Assembly (NCBI GenBank): GCA_013397845.1
Contig: VZTG01000491.1
Location: 1,419,673-1,483,672 of the forward strand
Length of the DNA stretch: 64,000 nt
Reading direction: 5' to 3'
DNA from: Melanocharis versteri
Lineage: Eukaryota > Chordata > Aves > Passeriformes > Melanocharitidae
Part shown: positions 26,501 to 35,734 of the stretch, piece by piece
How the letters are laid out: each line of letters opens with the position of its first letter
Position numbering within the stretch: position 1 is the first letter of the stretch
Translations under genes and position numbers: made by a program
Notes under the pieces: generated by a model
Seen by the model: only the letters and a program-made list of their open reading frames with translations
The model's database searches: none
Told to the model about the DNA's origin: nothing

Positions 26501-29500
26501 AGCGTTTTCTTTGCTTGTTGCTGCACTAATCCAACCCATGTCCTTATCCACCAGGTTCCAAAGGGAACAGTTACAGAAATAATTGCTGCAGACAAAGCAG
26601 AGGAGTTCCGCAGGTAAAAAAGAAATCGACTCTGAGGAGGTTTTCTGGGTGGCTTTTTTTATCCATTGTTTTTATTTTATTCTTTAGAAATGCATCTCAC
26701 TTGCAGATATATTTTACCTGAGGACAAACCTTTACTAATGGATTTATTTGAAAACTTGAAAGAGTTGGGAAGAATTGGGTCTCTTGGGGAATACAAGTCC
26801 CAGCCCACTGGATCCTGTCCACTTTCCTTTTGAGATAGCAATGAGGAGTGCTGCAGGTTAGGACACTTAAATACAAGACACTCGCTTCCTTACCACAGAA
26901 AAATTTATGTGAAAGCTAGATTTCCTCCTCTTCTGATAGAGAAGGAGCACCATTTGTTTTGAGAGTTACTCCCATGTGTACATCAGCAGGACCTCTAAAA
27001 TGCCTTTGAGTAAATAAGTAACAAAGTAGAAATTGCTCAGTGCATCTCTTCCTGGATGGTTTGGGTGGTGAATTTTCTGCTTCTAAGGAAAGGGTAGATC
27101 TGGAAAACAGGTTTTCACATGGTTGGGAGAAGAGAGCTTCAAATTGTACTTTTCCTCTACCCAAATTTGCTTGCCCAGGTGGCTTTCAAGGCCAGGGGGA
27201 AGGCTGAGATGATGTGAAATTGCACTCCAGGTGGCCTAGGTGCCTGGTGTGCTCCACTCACTTGTGCTGTAGTGATCACAATTTTTTCTTTCAGTCAGCA
27301 GAAAGACTTTGTTGAATTGAGTTTTGCTACCATATCAAGCACAGGTCCAAATGGAGCCATCATTCACTACAAGTAAGAGAAACACAGCTTCTCCTTTCAT
27401 CCTTCAGCAAACATAGTTGGAATGAGCTGTCTCGCTTCTTCGTGGAGTCACAAGAGAGTACTCCAGGGAGATGTTGCTTGCTATCTTCCTTTACTCCACA
27501 GTTACTAAGTAGAGATCTTTCTCTGCTGGCAGCATGCATGTATTATGATGCTGATCTGCTCAGGGCCATAGAAAAGCCTATTTTGGGGCTAGAAGTCTGG
27601 GAAGGATGAGTATGAAGTGCCACAACTGTTCTGAAATACATCCAGAAACAGATGTTGAGGGTTTTGCTGGAAGCAGCAAAGCTCTGTACTGTAGTGCTAT
27701 TTGCTGTATACAAATCCTCTCCTCAGTATGATCCCTGGCTCAGCATGTGTGGGATTTCCATCACTGCCACAAGAAATCAGAGCTGACACATCCAAGCTTG
27801 CGTTTAATATGGTTTCTGGACTGCAGACGTGGGCTGGAGACCTTGAAACTGTGGAACAAAAATCTTTGTGTTTAACTGAACAGGCCAGTTCCTGAGACCA
27901 ACAGAACGCTGTCCGTGAACGAGATCTACCTCCTGGACTCAGGAGCACAGTACAAGTGAGTGGATGACGGTGCTGAACTGCCGTGTGTTCTTTTCCCCAT
28001 GGCCCCTGCAGGGTCAGCTCACAGTTGCCTTGGCAAGCAAGGCAGTGTGGAGTTTTGAGTAGACAGCAGGTCAGGCCTTGCTGGGGTCAGGGACAAGATG
28101 TCAAAGTACAGTTCACATCTGGGTCCCGTCTATCCCCAGTGTGATGGGAGCTGTGCTCTAGCTGGTGGTTTTGGTATAAAGTTGCAGGAACTGACAGCCC
28201 TGGCTTAGCCTTGGTCTGCCTGCTCAGCAGCCTGCACAGCTGGGTGAGGCACCTACCCTGCCAGGATCTGCCCTGTGGGCAGATTTGACTGATGTTGAGG
28301 TCAGAACAAGGTGGGGCGAAGAAGCGGGACAGCACTGCCCTGTGGTGGTCCTCTGCCTGTTCAGAGAGGCTCAGAGTCAGGGTTCCTCATCCCAGTGGCC
28401 ACTTGGGTCTTGGGTATGTTTTTGGGAAGGCATCATGTCTGAAAACTCACTCAATGCTGTTTTGACAGTGCCATTCAGTGGCCTCAGTTCCTTTGGTGTG
28501 GAACTCTTGACTCCATGGAAAATGAAAGAAGTAATGTTTTTAACCAGTGTAAATAGATGAGAAGTGGCTTGTTCAGGAAGACGCAGGACAAGCCTGGCTG
28601 CTCCTTTGAGATGAGCTTTGTCTTTAGAGCTATGCCTTTTTGTTATGTCATTCAGGAAGAGCTTTGAAAAAGAACCATACAGACATCCTTTGATAAGATT
28701 TTTACAAGGAGATCTTTTTTCCTCCCTTCTGATGGCCTAATTAACGATTTCCTTAGTGCCACTATGAAAAGCAGCCCTTTGGATACAATGTAAGCTGGAT
28801 ATCAATGGCACTTACCACAGTATTGTGACAGGGATGCTTTGCTTGTGCCTGCTGAGAAGTTAAACCGTGAGTTCTTTGTGACCACGGCATGTGTGTGCTG
28901 GGGAAAAGCACAGGGACAGGAGTGAGCATTTCAAAGGGAGCTCGTTTTTTCAAGAGCCATTGTGTCTTTGACAGCAGGCTCAAAATGCTATTTGCAGAAG
29001 GAACTTAGAGCCAGTTTCTGATGTATTGGATTAACCCCTATCCAAATGCAGGATGATTTGTAGCAATCTTAGCGCAAGACATCCTGAGGATGAAAGGGAT
29101 ACTATCCCCCCTTACACTTCCCTTTTCTGAGCTGGTAGCTGTCATTTTTGCAAAAGTACATGTTTAAAACTGTTAGTGAATCACCTTCCATACAAATAGG
29201 CTAAATTTGGCCTGTTCTCAATGGACAGGTACCAGTTGCTAAACATCAAATTAGCATCGTTTTTATGAGCAGTTTAGATTCTAATTTGTGAAGAGCTTTG
29301 GGATGCTTATGGTTGAAAGATAGCAGTTTGAATTGTAAATCATTATTGCTACATCTGGGGCATTGTGTTTAGGAATTTTTGAGATTAGGAGTGGTTACAT
29401 CATCAGTCTTGTGTAGCATAGAGCAGATGACTTTATCCATTTATGAGCTTGGTTGGTTTGCTGCAGTGTGACTGGGTTTTCTGTGCATCCTCACTTTGAT

Positions 29501-32500
29501 CTTTCTTTTTCCCCCATCCCTTTGATTCCTGCATCTTTGTTTGCCTCTGAAGAGATGGTACAACAGATGTGACCAGGACAATGCATTTTGGCACACCGTC
29601 AGCCTATGAAAAGGTAAGTTGGGATCACAGTGTGGTTTGTGATCTGACCCTTATTATTAGAGATACTTAAATTTTTAATGTGCCCTATTGCTATGCAGTC
29701 AAAGTTCTCTATTGAGTTACCATTTATTTACCAGTATGTGGCAGCATTTGGATAAGGACTGAAAAGGAGACTGTCATACTTCAGGCTTCCAGAATATAAA
29801 CTGTTTTGGAGAATTGACACCTTTCTATCTTAAAATGCACAGCTCTCATCTGCAAAATGACATGTTTCCTCTAAGAAATAAGAAAATCAGCAGACTGAGG
29901 ATAAACATTACTGGTTTGTCCAATAAGGGAGCCAAGGGGGTCTAATTTAGTGCAAAGCTCAATGTCTGATGCAAGGCTTCAGTCAGATTGGGCCTAGTGT
30001 GTGATATAAAAAAATCAGTCTCAGACTTACCTGAAAAGGTTGGAAATTTTTGGAAATTCAGCAATGTAGTTTTGTTTATTTTAAATTGCTTCTTTAACTT
30101 TTTATTGAAGTTAAACTAAAACTTAACTAAAACTAATTTCATTCTTATAGTTCACTTCGTGACAAAAATATGCTGTAGGGTATTCCCAGGAAGTAAAAGT
30201 ACAGCCACAAAGAAAATCAGTCATGTAGATCAGGTGAATGCTGCTGCTAAACCTGCAGTCTGAATTTGTGATAGTCTCTGTAATTACTGGAGAGGGATAT
30301 TCAGAGGGATTTGAACTACTTTTGCTCGTGGTTTGCTTTGGCATTACCAGCCACAGGAGAGCACGAGCAAGTTTTTCCATATCCTTTGCAATTTGCTACA
30401 AGATGCAGCCTTTTCTTTCCCTTCTTGGGGAATACAAAGCTTTTCCTTTCCCTCTTTACTTACGGCACACATTTCTTTGACAGGAATGCTTCACGTATGT
30501 CCTGAAGGGGCATATAGCAGTGAGTGCAGCCATCTTCCCAAATGGAACCAAAGGTGGGTTGGTGAGTTGGAGTGTTTTGGCCTCTGAAGAACCATCAAGT
30601 GGTCTGAGAGCAAAGTTGTGATTGACAGGTCTAGTCAGATTAGGCAGATGTTGATACAGCTGTCTGTTTCCATCACAACAGTTTGGATTCTGGATTACTG
30701 ATGCCTTCTCTCTCAGCATCAACCAGCGCTGAAAATTCTGAGCGGAGGAGTCTGAAGGATGTTGGAAGTGCTCTGGCTCTAGGGTGATAGTGATTTTCAT
30801 CAGTCAGTGGCATTCTAACTTATCTGTGACCTTTATGTGCTTGGAAGTTGTCTTTATTCTTTACTAATGGCCCTATCAAAGCGAGAGATCACTTTCCAGC
30901 TTTGTAACTACTGGCTAATTATCTTCCAGTTGCTGTGGAATCTCTTGTATCACTGGGAAAATACGTGGGAAAATGATGCACAAAGGAGCTGTTTTGATTT
31001 TGTGCGGGAGAAGCTGTGACATGCATCCGCCTCTGGTGAATTTGTTACAGAGTTACTTTCTCCCTGGTCACACCTTATACAAAACCACCTCTTTTTAGAG
31101 ATTTCTTCAGTTTGCATTCTTGAGTAGGCAAATTAAAAGCAATTGCACAGTGCTGTGAGAAACCCAAACTGAAATTGAAGGGTATCTGCACGTGGATACA
31201 TGGGCTTGGTGTTCACATGCAGGCAACAGAAATTCTGTGCCCTCTGGTTGAAACTGTGTGAAATGAGTGGCCTTCCAGGCAAGATGCATGGCTGATTAGT
31301 CCACCAAATACAATTGGCAGGTCTCCTATTTTCTACTCAATAAGTGCAGCTCCTTTTAAGACAGGTACTGAATTCTCTGTGGGACCTTTAACCATTAGAT
31401 TCTTTCCTGGAAATGCCAGTGGAACAAGCAGTGCAATGTTTCTGTTACAGAGCATCTTCTGAAGACCTGTGTAGTGGAAGAGAGAGGGGCTCTTTAGCTG
31501 AGGAAGGGCTTGAATGTCAGAATTGCCAAATCTGCCCTGTAACTTTTAACCATCCAATGAACTGCTTGCTTTGCTGGTGATGAGGCTTTTTGAGGGGGTG
31601 GTGGTAGGGGGTTTTTTTTTGCTATGTTTTTTTTAGCGTGTTTTCCAGGTTTGAACCTTCAGTGTGATTATCAGTGTCTCTGAGGGAGCCTGACTTGGTT
31701 GAATTCTCTCTCCTTGTCTGTCTCCAGGTCACCTTCTAGACTCCTTTGCCCGCTCTGCCTTGTGGGACTGTGGCTTGGATTACCTGCACGGGACAGGACA
31801 TGGAGTTGGCTCTTTCCTAAATGTACATGAGGGTCCTTGTGGCATTAGCTACAAAACCTTTGCAGACGAGCCCTTGGAGGCTGGCATGATTGTCTCTGAT
31901 GGTATTTAGCACTGGTGATTCTCTCTGGTCACTGGGGAGGGACCAAGCTCTTTAGGATGCAGAGGGAGTAAATGTGACAGTGATGTAAAGGAAAGGCTGG
32001 ATCAAAAACTCTGGGCCTGCCTCCTCAGCTTGTTTTAGTTGTAATTTAAGCTCTCTAGGTAAAGACTCTCACTTTAGCTTTTCACCTTCCATGAAGCACC
32101 TTTGCAGTGGGGTGCTGCAGAACTGCTTCCTGCTCTCTACAGCAGAGGCCTCAGAAGAGCTGTGCTGACCAGCTGGCTCTGGCATACTGTGGAAGAACTG
32201 GCTGCAGTACACGGTGGACACCAAGCTTTCAGGAGCTAATCCTGTCTTTGCTATGGGCTATTTGAGGCAGCTGTTAAATCTTTGCATGCCTTATTTTTCC
32301 AGTAGTAAATTAACAGCCTGCTGGGGTTTGCTGAGAGAGTTACATTCCTTCAGGGCTGCAAAGTCCTCTCAGGAAGTCAGGGGAACTCGCTCTAAGAGAG
32401 TGTTTTGAGGAAGGGCTTACCCACCTGTCTTTCATGAAGACATTAATATTTTCGGAGTTTCTGGTATTTGAACACAAGTATTCTGATCTCTCTCTTGAAT

Positions 32501-34778
32501 TCCAAGGAGATTCTGAAGCTTGGGGGCTGTCTGTCTTGTTTCTTCTCTCTTTGAGAACTTCTGCTGTCACCTTGCTCGGGGCTTCTGTGCAGATTTAGTA
32601 GCGTCAGAAATTTGTTTGCTTCTGTGGTTGCCTGATGTCAAGATTGCTTAGTGACTTCAGTGGGCTAAAGGCATAGAGGGGAAGTTTGGCCATAGGGAAT
32701 AAGTACTTGCGGAGTGCAGCAATGTGGCTTAGTTAATTACTGTCTGTTTCTGCAGAGCCTGGCTATTATGAAGATGGGTCCTTTGGGATCCGAATAGAAA
32801 ATGTTGTCCTCGTGATCCCTGCTGAAACCAAGGTGAATTACCTGCTCAAGATGCACTTTCTCCATGACTTGCTGGTTATAAAACTTAAAGTACAGGACTT
32901 GAGGTGGGACCATGCTGCAGACAGTTAAATCCTACTCAAGATTCCTGGTCTCCAAAACCCCACACTGGTGAACACTGGTTCTAAGTCTCCCTGGTTAATG
33001 GGGACACAGAAGACAGCTGCAAAGTTTCCATGGGTTGAAATGTGTGTGTGAGAGTTGTTTTAAATTGTTTTCTGTCTGTGTGTTGAAGCAACTTTATTCA
33101 GCCCCTTGGAGTCATTGCTGTAGAACTGGTTGATTTCAAGTTGGGATTTTCCTCTCTGATAGGGAGCCCTCAGTGGCAGTAGAAACAAAACTACAGACAG
33201 ATTTTGACATTATAGTTGCCAGTCTGGGTTGTGCTTTTAGAAGTGCCAGACTGAAAATGATCATACAGTCATCAAGCTGAAGTCCTGTACAATTTTGACG
33301 TTTAGAAATGGACCATTGAAAGAAGTAACTAAGGTTTATACTGAGATTCTTTGCTTGAGCTCTAAGAAAAATGTTACTGTAAGTTGCTACCCTCTCATCT
33401 GAATGTTGTTCTGTAGTGATGACATAACCAAGGAGTAAGTGTGATCTGGGTAGAGCTGTTTCTAAAACTGTACAATCTCTTTGTCTTTCTCCTGCAGTAC
33501 AATTTCAAAAATAGAGGGAGCCTGACTTTTGAACCCTTAACCCTGGTTCCAATCCAGACGAAAATGATTGATGTTAATTTGCTGACAGAAAAGGAGGTAA
33601 GTAAAACAGGTTTGCATTGCCTTCTTTGCACTAGAACCAGCTTATTCTGTTCTGTTTGCAAGAACCACTGGCCTTTGTTCCATTTCATAGATCCAGAGAG
33701 CAATCCTGAGCACTCTGACGTATTTTTAAGCTTGATCCACTTTGAAGTGAGGGGGTGAACTAAACAAGCTTTTCAGAGGTTCTTCCTATCTAAGTTATAT
33801 GATGAAGACAGTGAGGATCCCACCAGTTATGTTGTTTTGGTAGTTCCCTTAATATAATACTTGCTGCTATAATATCTTTTCCTACTCCTGCCTTAATTTG
33901 CTTCTGGCAAATGTCTGTCTTATCATGCTGTCTCCCCAAGGACTACAGTGATGGCTGTCTCATCTTGTTGTCTGCATCTGCTTGTGACCAGTCCCATTCA
34001 GGCACACCCTGTTGTTCAGTACATATGAACTCTGAGCAGACTTCTCTGATACCTGCTCAGCAGCATTTATTTCTTGAACAGCTTCATACTCTAAGCTTTC
34101 TTTTTAAGTCTCCCACTACCTTTGCCATAGCATATTTCACCCTGTTTTTCTACCATACTCCTTGTTTTACCTCAGCACATCCTCCTTTTTGGAATGATAA
34201 CCCTGTTTTGCATTTCCATTTGCTGAATAGAGTTGTGAAGGGTACCGAGGTCTGCCCTAGGGTTACCTGTTCAGATCAATAGGGCAGCTTGTGCCTCAGG
34301 AGTGCATTGTCCAGTTACAATTTTGCAAAGCTATTATTAAACTGTGCCAAGATAGCTATTCAGACTTGCTGGAGGTGGTGATTTGCAGAGACTTTACCTG
34401 CCAGCTGAATTGACCCTTGGCTTCACTGAAAACCCAGGACGAATTGCTTTAGTTCCTACCCTCATCAAATTTACAAGTCACTTCTGTATAATAGAGATCT
34501 GTCTCTTCAGGACAGGATTCCAGCCCAGCCTAACAGCTCAGACCCAAAGAGCACAAGGGCCTACAAATGTTTTTGGCTGTACATGACTTGCAAGGTCACG
34601 AACTCTCTTCTGTGTTTATGCTGAATGTCCTGCTCCTCCCTTTCTGCAGCGTAACTGGGTGAACGAGTACCATCAGAAGTGCAGGGAAGTAGTTGGAGCA
34701 GAGCTGGAGAGGCAAGGCCGGCACGAAGCTCTTCGGTGGCTCCTCCGGGAGACGGAGCCTCTGGCCAGAGTTCAGTAG
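8406..34778 (+). CDS. XPNPEP1: X-prolyl aminopeptidase 1 (aminopeptidase P, cytosolic), 19 coding exons
   Basis: Cytosolic metallo-aminopeptidase that removes the N-terminal residue from peptides with proline in position 2, such as bradykinin; the human enzyme is an Mn-dependent dimer. Joining 8406-8522, 14057-14120, 15840-15944, 16216-16308, 17257-17400, 17765-17860, 20054-20135, 21079-21289, 23999-24088, 25386-25436, 26555-26613, 27295-27372, 27884-27955, 29553-29613, 30484-30553, 31728-31901, 32756-32832, 33498-33596 and 34650-34778 gives 1872 bases: 623 codons plus TAG, no internal stop. All 18 introns are GT-AG. The two creatinase-like N-terminal domains cover about 1-325 and the pita-bread M24 domain about 326-623. 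Metal ligands D415, D426, H489, E523 and E537, plus H395 and H498, sit at human numbering. The start ATG has A at -3; human isoforms with upstream exons leave the true N terminus partly open. Confidence 0.97.
8523..14056 (+). other. XPNPEP1 intron after coding exon 1 (5.5 kb)
   Basis: The longest intron within the coding region. No exon, RNA gene or clear transposable element was recognised in it. Small open frames are not conserved-looking. Confidence 0.8.
14057..14120 (+). CDS. XPNPEP1: XPNPEP1 coding exon 2 (residues 40-61)
   Basis: Encodes SEYIAPCDCRRAFISGFDGS, then A and a split glycine codon. The acceptor is TTTTTTAG and the donor GTACCT, phase 1. This is a highly conserved strand and turn of the creatinase-like N domain. 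Confidence 0.96.
14121..15839 (+). other. XPNPEP1 intron (1.7 kb)
   Basis: Contains a three-copy GGCCAG hexamer near 14495 and faint MIR-like scraps near 14640-14700, too diverged to call. No other feature was seen. Confidence 0.7.
15840..15944 (+). CDS. XPNPEP1: XPNPEP1 coding exon 3 (residues 61-96)
   Basis: Contains the conserved HAAMWTDGRYFLQAA stretch and ends WTLMKMG with a split glycine codon. It has 105 bases with phase 1 at both ends, so skipping would keep the frame. Confidence 0.96.
16216..16308 (+). CDS. XPNPEP1: XPNPEP1 coding exon 4 (residues 96-127)
   Basis: Encodes LKDTPTQEDWLVSVLPEGSK then VGVDPFIIPA. It has 93 bases, phase 1 at both ends, with a weak GTTGGT donor. Confidence 0.96.
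17257..17400 (+). CDS. XPNPEP1: XPNPEP1 coding exon 5 (residues 127-175)
   Basis: Encodes the stretch from DQWKRMSKALRSAGHDLVPV through KENLIDTIWTD and RPCKPL to SYTG. It bridges N-terminal domains I and II. It has 144 bases, phase 1 at both ends. Confidence 0.96.
17765..17860 (+). CDS. XPNPEP1: XPNPEP1 coding exon 6 (residues 175-207)
   Basis: Encodes VSWRDKIVALRSKMAERKVM then WFVVTALDEVA, ending in the first base of the tryptophan codon. The donor is a strong GTAAGT. It has 96 bases, phase 1 at both ends. Confidence 0.96.
17861..20053 (+). other. XPNPEP1 intron (2.2 kb)
   Basis: Holds a CTCF-like site (19859-19872) and a faint MIR-like patch near 19350-19400 (GGTTCTTTTCCCAGC and nearby). 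No coding sequence was recognised. Confidence 0.7.
19859..19872 (-). promoter_or_regulatory. CTCF-like binding motif
   Basis: GTGCCATCTCCTGG is, on the minus strand, CCAGGAGATGGCAC, which fits the CTCF core pattern CCAsyAGrkGGCaC well. It is a motif match only; occupancy cannot be judged from sequence. Confidence 0.4.
20054..20135 (+). CDS. XPNPEP1: XPNPEP1 coding exon 7 (residues 207-234)
   Basis: Completes W207 and encodes LFNLRGSDVEYNPVFFAYAV then IGMNTI, ending with two bases of an arginine codon. The donor GTGCTT is weak. Confidence 0.96.
21079..21289 (+). CDS. XPNPEP1: XPNPEP1 coding exon 8 (residues 234-304)
   Basis: The largest coding exon (211 bases). It begins LFIDGDRMMDPAV and includes KIQVMPYGSILSEL and KEKVWLSDKASYALTEAISK. 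It completes most of N-terminal domain II. Confidence 0.96.
21290..23998 (+). other. XPNPEP1 intron (2.7 kb)
   Basis: No repeat family, RNA gene or coding exon was recognised. It is AT-rich near 22.7-23.1 kb. Confidence 0.75.
23999..24088 (+). CDS. XPNPEP1: XPNPEP1 coding exon 9 (residues 305-334)
   Basis: Begins AYRYLTPYTPICIAKAVKNA and ends MRRAH. The first six residues differ from the human DHRCCM at this exon start, but the rest is near identical. This is the linker into the catalytic domain. Confidence 0.95.
25386..25436 (+). CDS. XPNPEP1: XPNPEP1 coding exon 10 (residues 335-351)
   Basis: A short 51-base exon encoding IKDAVALCELFNWLEKE, phase 0 on both sides. It forms part of an early catalytic-domain helix. 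Confidence 0.96.
26555..26613 (+). CDS. XPNPEP1: XPNPEP1 coding exon 11 (residues 352-371)
   Basis: Encodes VPKGTVTEIIAADKAEEFR and two bases of residue 371. Confidence 0.96.
27295..27372 (+). CDS. XPNPEP1: XPNPEP1 coding exon 12 (residues 371-397)
   Basis: Encodes SQQKDFVELSFATISSTG then PNGAIIHY. H395 is the conserved active-site histidine of the family. Residue 371 is Ser here because the split codon is AG plus T; the human residue is Arg. Confidence 0.95.
27884..27955 (+). CDS. XPNPEP1: XPNPEP1 coding exon 13 (residues 397-421)
   Basis: Encodes PVPETNRTLSVNEIYLLDSG then AQY. D415 is the first metal ligand. Confidence 0.96.
27956..29552 (+). other. XPNPEP1 intron (1.6 kb)
   Basis: Nothing recognisable beyond splice sites. 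Confidence 0.75.
29553..29613 (+). CDS. XPNPEP1: XPNPEP1 coding exon 14 (residues 421-441)
   Basis: Encodes DGTTDVTRTMHFGTPSAYEK. D426 is the second metal-bridging aspartate. The acceptor is CTCTGAAG and the donor GTAAGT. Confidence 0.96.
30484..30553 (+). CDS. XPNPEP1: XPNPEP1 coding exon 15 (residues 442-465)
   Basis: Encodes ECFTYVLKGHIAVSAAIFPN then GTK, ending in the first base of G465. Confidence 0.96.
30554..31727 (+). other. XPNPEP1 intron (1.2 kb)
   Basis: No transposable element was recognised. Two short T-rich runs lie near 31610-31640. Confidence 0.75.
31728..31901 (+). CDS. XPNPEP1: XPNPEP1 coding exon 16 (residues 465-523)
   Basis: Core catalytic exon with LHGTGHGVGSFLNVHEGPCG. 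H485, H489 (metal ligand) and H498 lie here. It ends with the first base of the E523 codon. The donor GTATTT is weak; reading through it meets an in-frame TAG after two codons. Confidence 0.97.
32756..32832 (+). CDS. XPNPEP1: XPNPEP1 coding exon 17 (residues 523-548)
   Basis: Completes E523 and encodes PGYYEDGSFGIRIENVVLV then IPAETK. It contains metal ligands E523 and E537. Confidence 0.97.
33498..33596 (+). CDS. XPNPEP1: XPNPEP1 coding exon 18 (residues 549-581)
   Basis: Encodes YNFKNRGSLTFEPLTLVPIQ then TKMIDVNLLTEKE. Phase 0 at both ends, with a GTAAGT donor. Confidence 0.97.
34650..34778 (+). CDS. XPNPEP1: XPNPEP1 last coding exon (residues 582-623 and stop)
   Basis: Begins RNWVNEYHQKCREVVGAELE and ends LARVQ with TAG at 34776-34778. 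The family C-terminal helix is retained; the extreme C terminus differs from the human SKQH end. Confidence 0.96.
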   Translation, partial: RNWVNEYHQKCREVVGAELERQGRHEALRWLLRETEPLARVQ

Positions 34779-35012
34779 CACCACCGTTGTCTGCGGTGTG
34801 TAGAACATCAGGACAGCTCCGTGTCCCGATCATCGGCGTCTTCCTGGGCCTGGGCACCACTGGGAGGACGTTCTTCAATAAGCATTTGGAAATCAGGAAG
34901 GGATTTAATGTAGTGTTTCTTGCCCCACAACATGTGCGGGTAATGTGGGGCTGAGGAGTTACTGTCTGAACAAGAGTTTTGGGGGGAGGGGTTGAGCATA
35001 GAAAACAAACAA

Positions 35013-35018
35013 AATAAA
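35013..35018 (+). promoter_or_regulatory. Proximal polyadenylation signal AATAAA
   Basis: A canonical hexamer about 235 bases after the stop codon, followed by AT-rich sequence. It is a plausible short-UTR end. Confidence 0.5.
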
Positions 35019-35182
35019 TAAGCACGTTGCCTTTGAAACAGGGGTCTTATTTCAATAATGGTTCTAAGAGGCAATACTGGAATATTTTATACTGTCTGGT
35101 TTTTCACTGTGAAAACTCAGTATTTTTGCATACTTGGGTTCCAGTTGCTAAGATGTTACCCACACAGCAGGACTGATTACTG

Positions 35183-35188
35183 AATAAA
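35183..35188 (+). promoter_or_regulatory. Distal polyadenylation signal AATAAA
   Basis: A canonical hexamer followed within 40 bases by a TG/TCTG-rich downstream element (GTTTGCTCTGTCTGTCTT). It is the best candidate for the gene's main 3' end. Confidence 0.7.
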
Positions 35189-35607
35189 AGATTCCAATCT
35201 GCTGTTTGCTCTGTCTGTCTTCTCTTGCAGTCAGTGATGTGTTGGGTTTGGCAGCTTGAAGAAGGACAGGAACCTCATCTTTCCACCCTTATGTGTGCAT
35301 CCAGCTCACACAGGGAACAAATATGTTTCGGACTGCCTGGTGCCAGGCGCTGGGCAGGGGTTAGGGGGGGAGCTGGCAGGAGCAGTCAGTTCTGCTTTGT
35401 GAAAGGTCCTGGAAGGATACGGAGACGTTCGGCGGAGGTTTGTGCACGCAGAGCACCCACGCCAGTACTTCTGTCTATTGTTATGTCTTACTGAGTGCTC
35501 GTATAGCCCATGGCAGTGCAGGATGCGCGGGCAGTATCATGGAATTGCAGCTCTTCCTGCACACAAAGCAGTTAGTAAGTTAAAATAAATAAATATGCCC
35601 ACAATGG

Positions 35608-35730
35608 ACAAAGGGCGAGCTCGGCGGCGGGGTCAGCCCGCGCGGCCGGGCCGGGCGGGGCGCAGGGACACCTGGTGGCCGAGCGCGGTACTGCGGGCTG
35701 AGCGCTGTCAGCGCGAGTGTTCGGGCAAAA
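35608..35730. other. Small CpG-dense patch beyond the XPNPEP1 3' end
   Basis: A short block rich in CpG (GAGCTCGGCGGCGGGG, CGCGGCCGGGCCGGG) rises sharply out of AT-rich DNA and contains a CTCF-like site. It is too short for a classical island and no transcript can be assigned. Confidence 0.6.
35663..35681 (-). promoter_or_regulatory. CTCF-like binding motif in the CpG patch
   Basis: Read on the minus strand it is CGGCCACCAGGTGTCCCTG, close to the vertebrate CTCF consensus in the GGCCACCAGG core, with mismatches further on. It lies about 500 bases past the XPNPEP1 poly(A) signal, a position where a boundary would make sense. Motif evidence only. Confidence 0.45.
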
Positions 35731-35734
35731 CTCG

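Larger units (their letters stand above)
34779..35205 (+). other. XPNPEP1: XPNPEP1 3' untranslated region
   Basis: Runs from the stop codon to just past the AATAAA at 35183. An earlier AATAAA lies at 35013. The end point is inferred from signal spacing. Confidence 0.7.
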
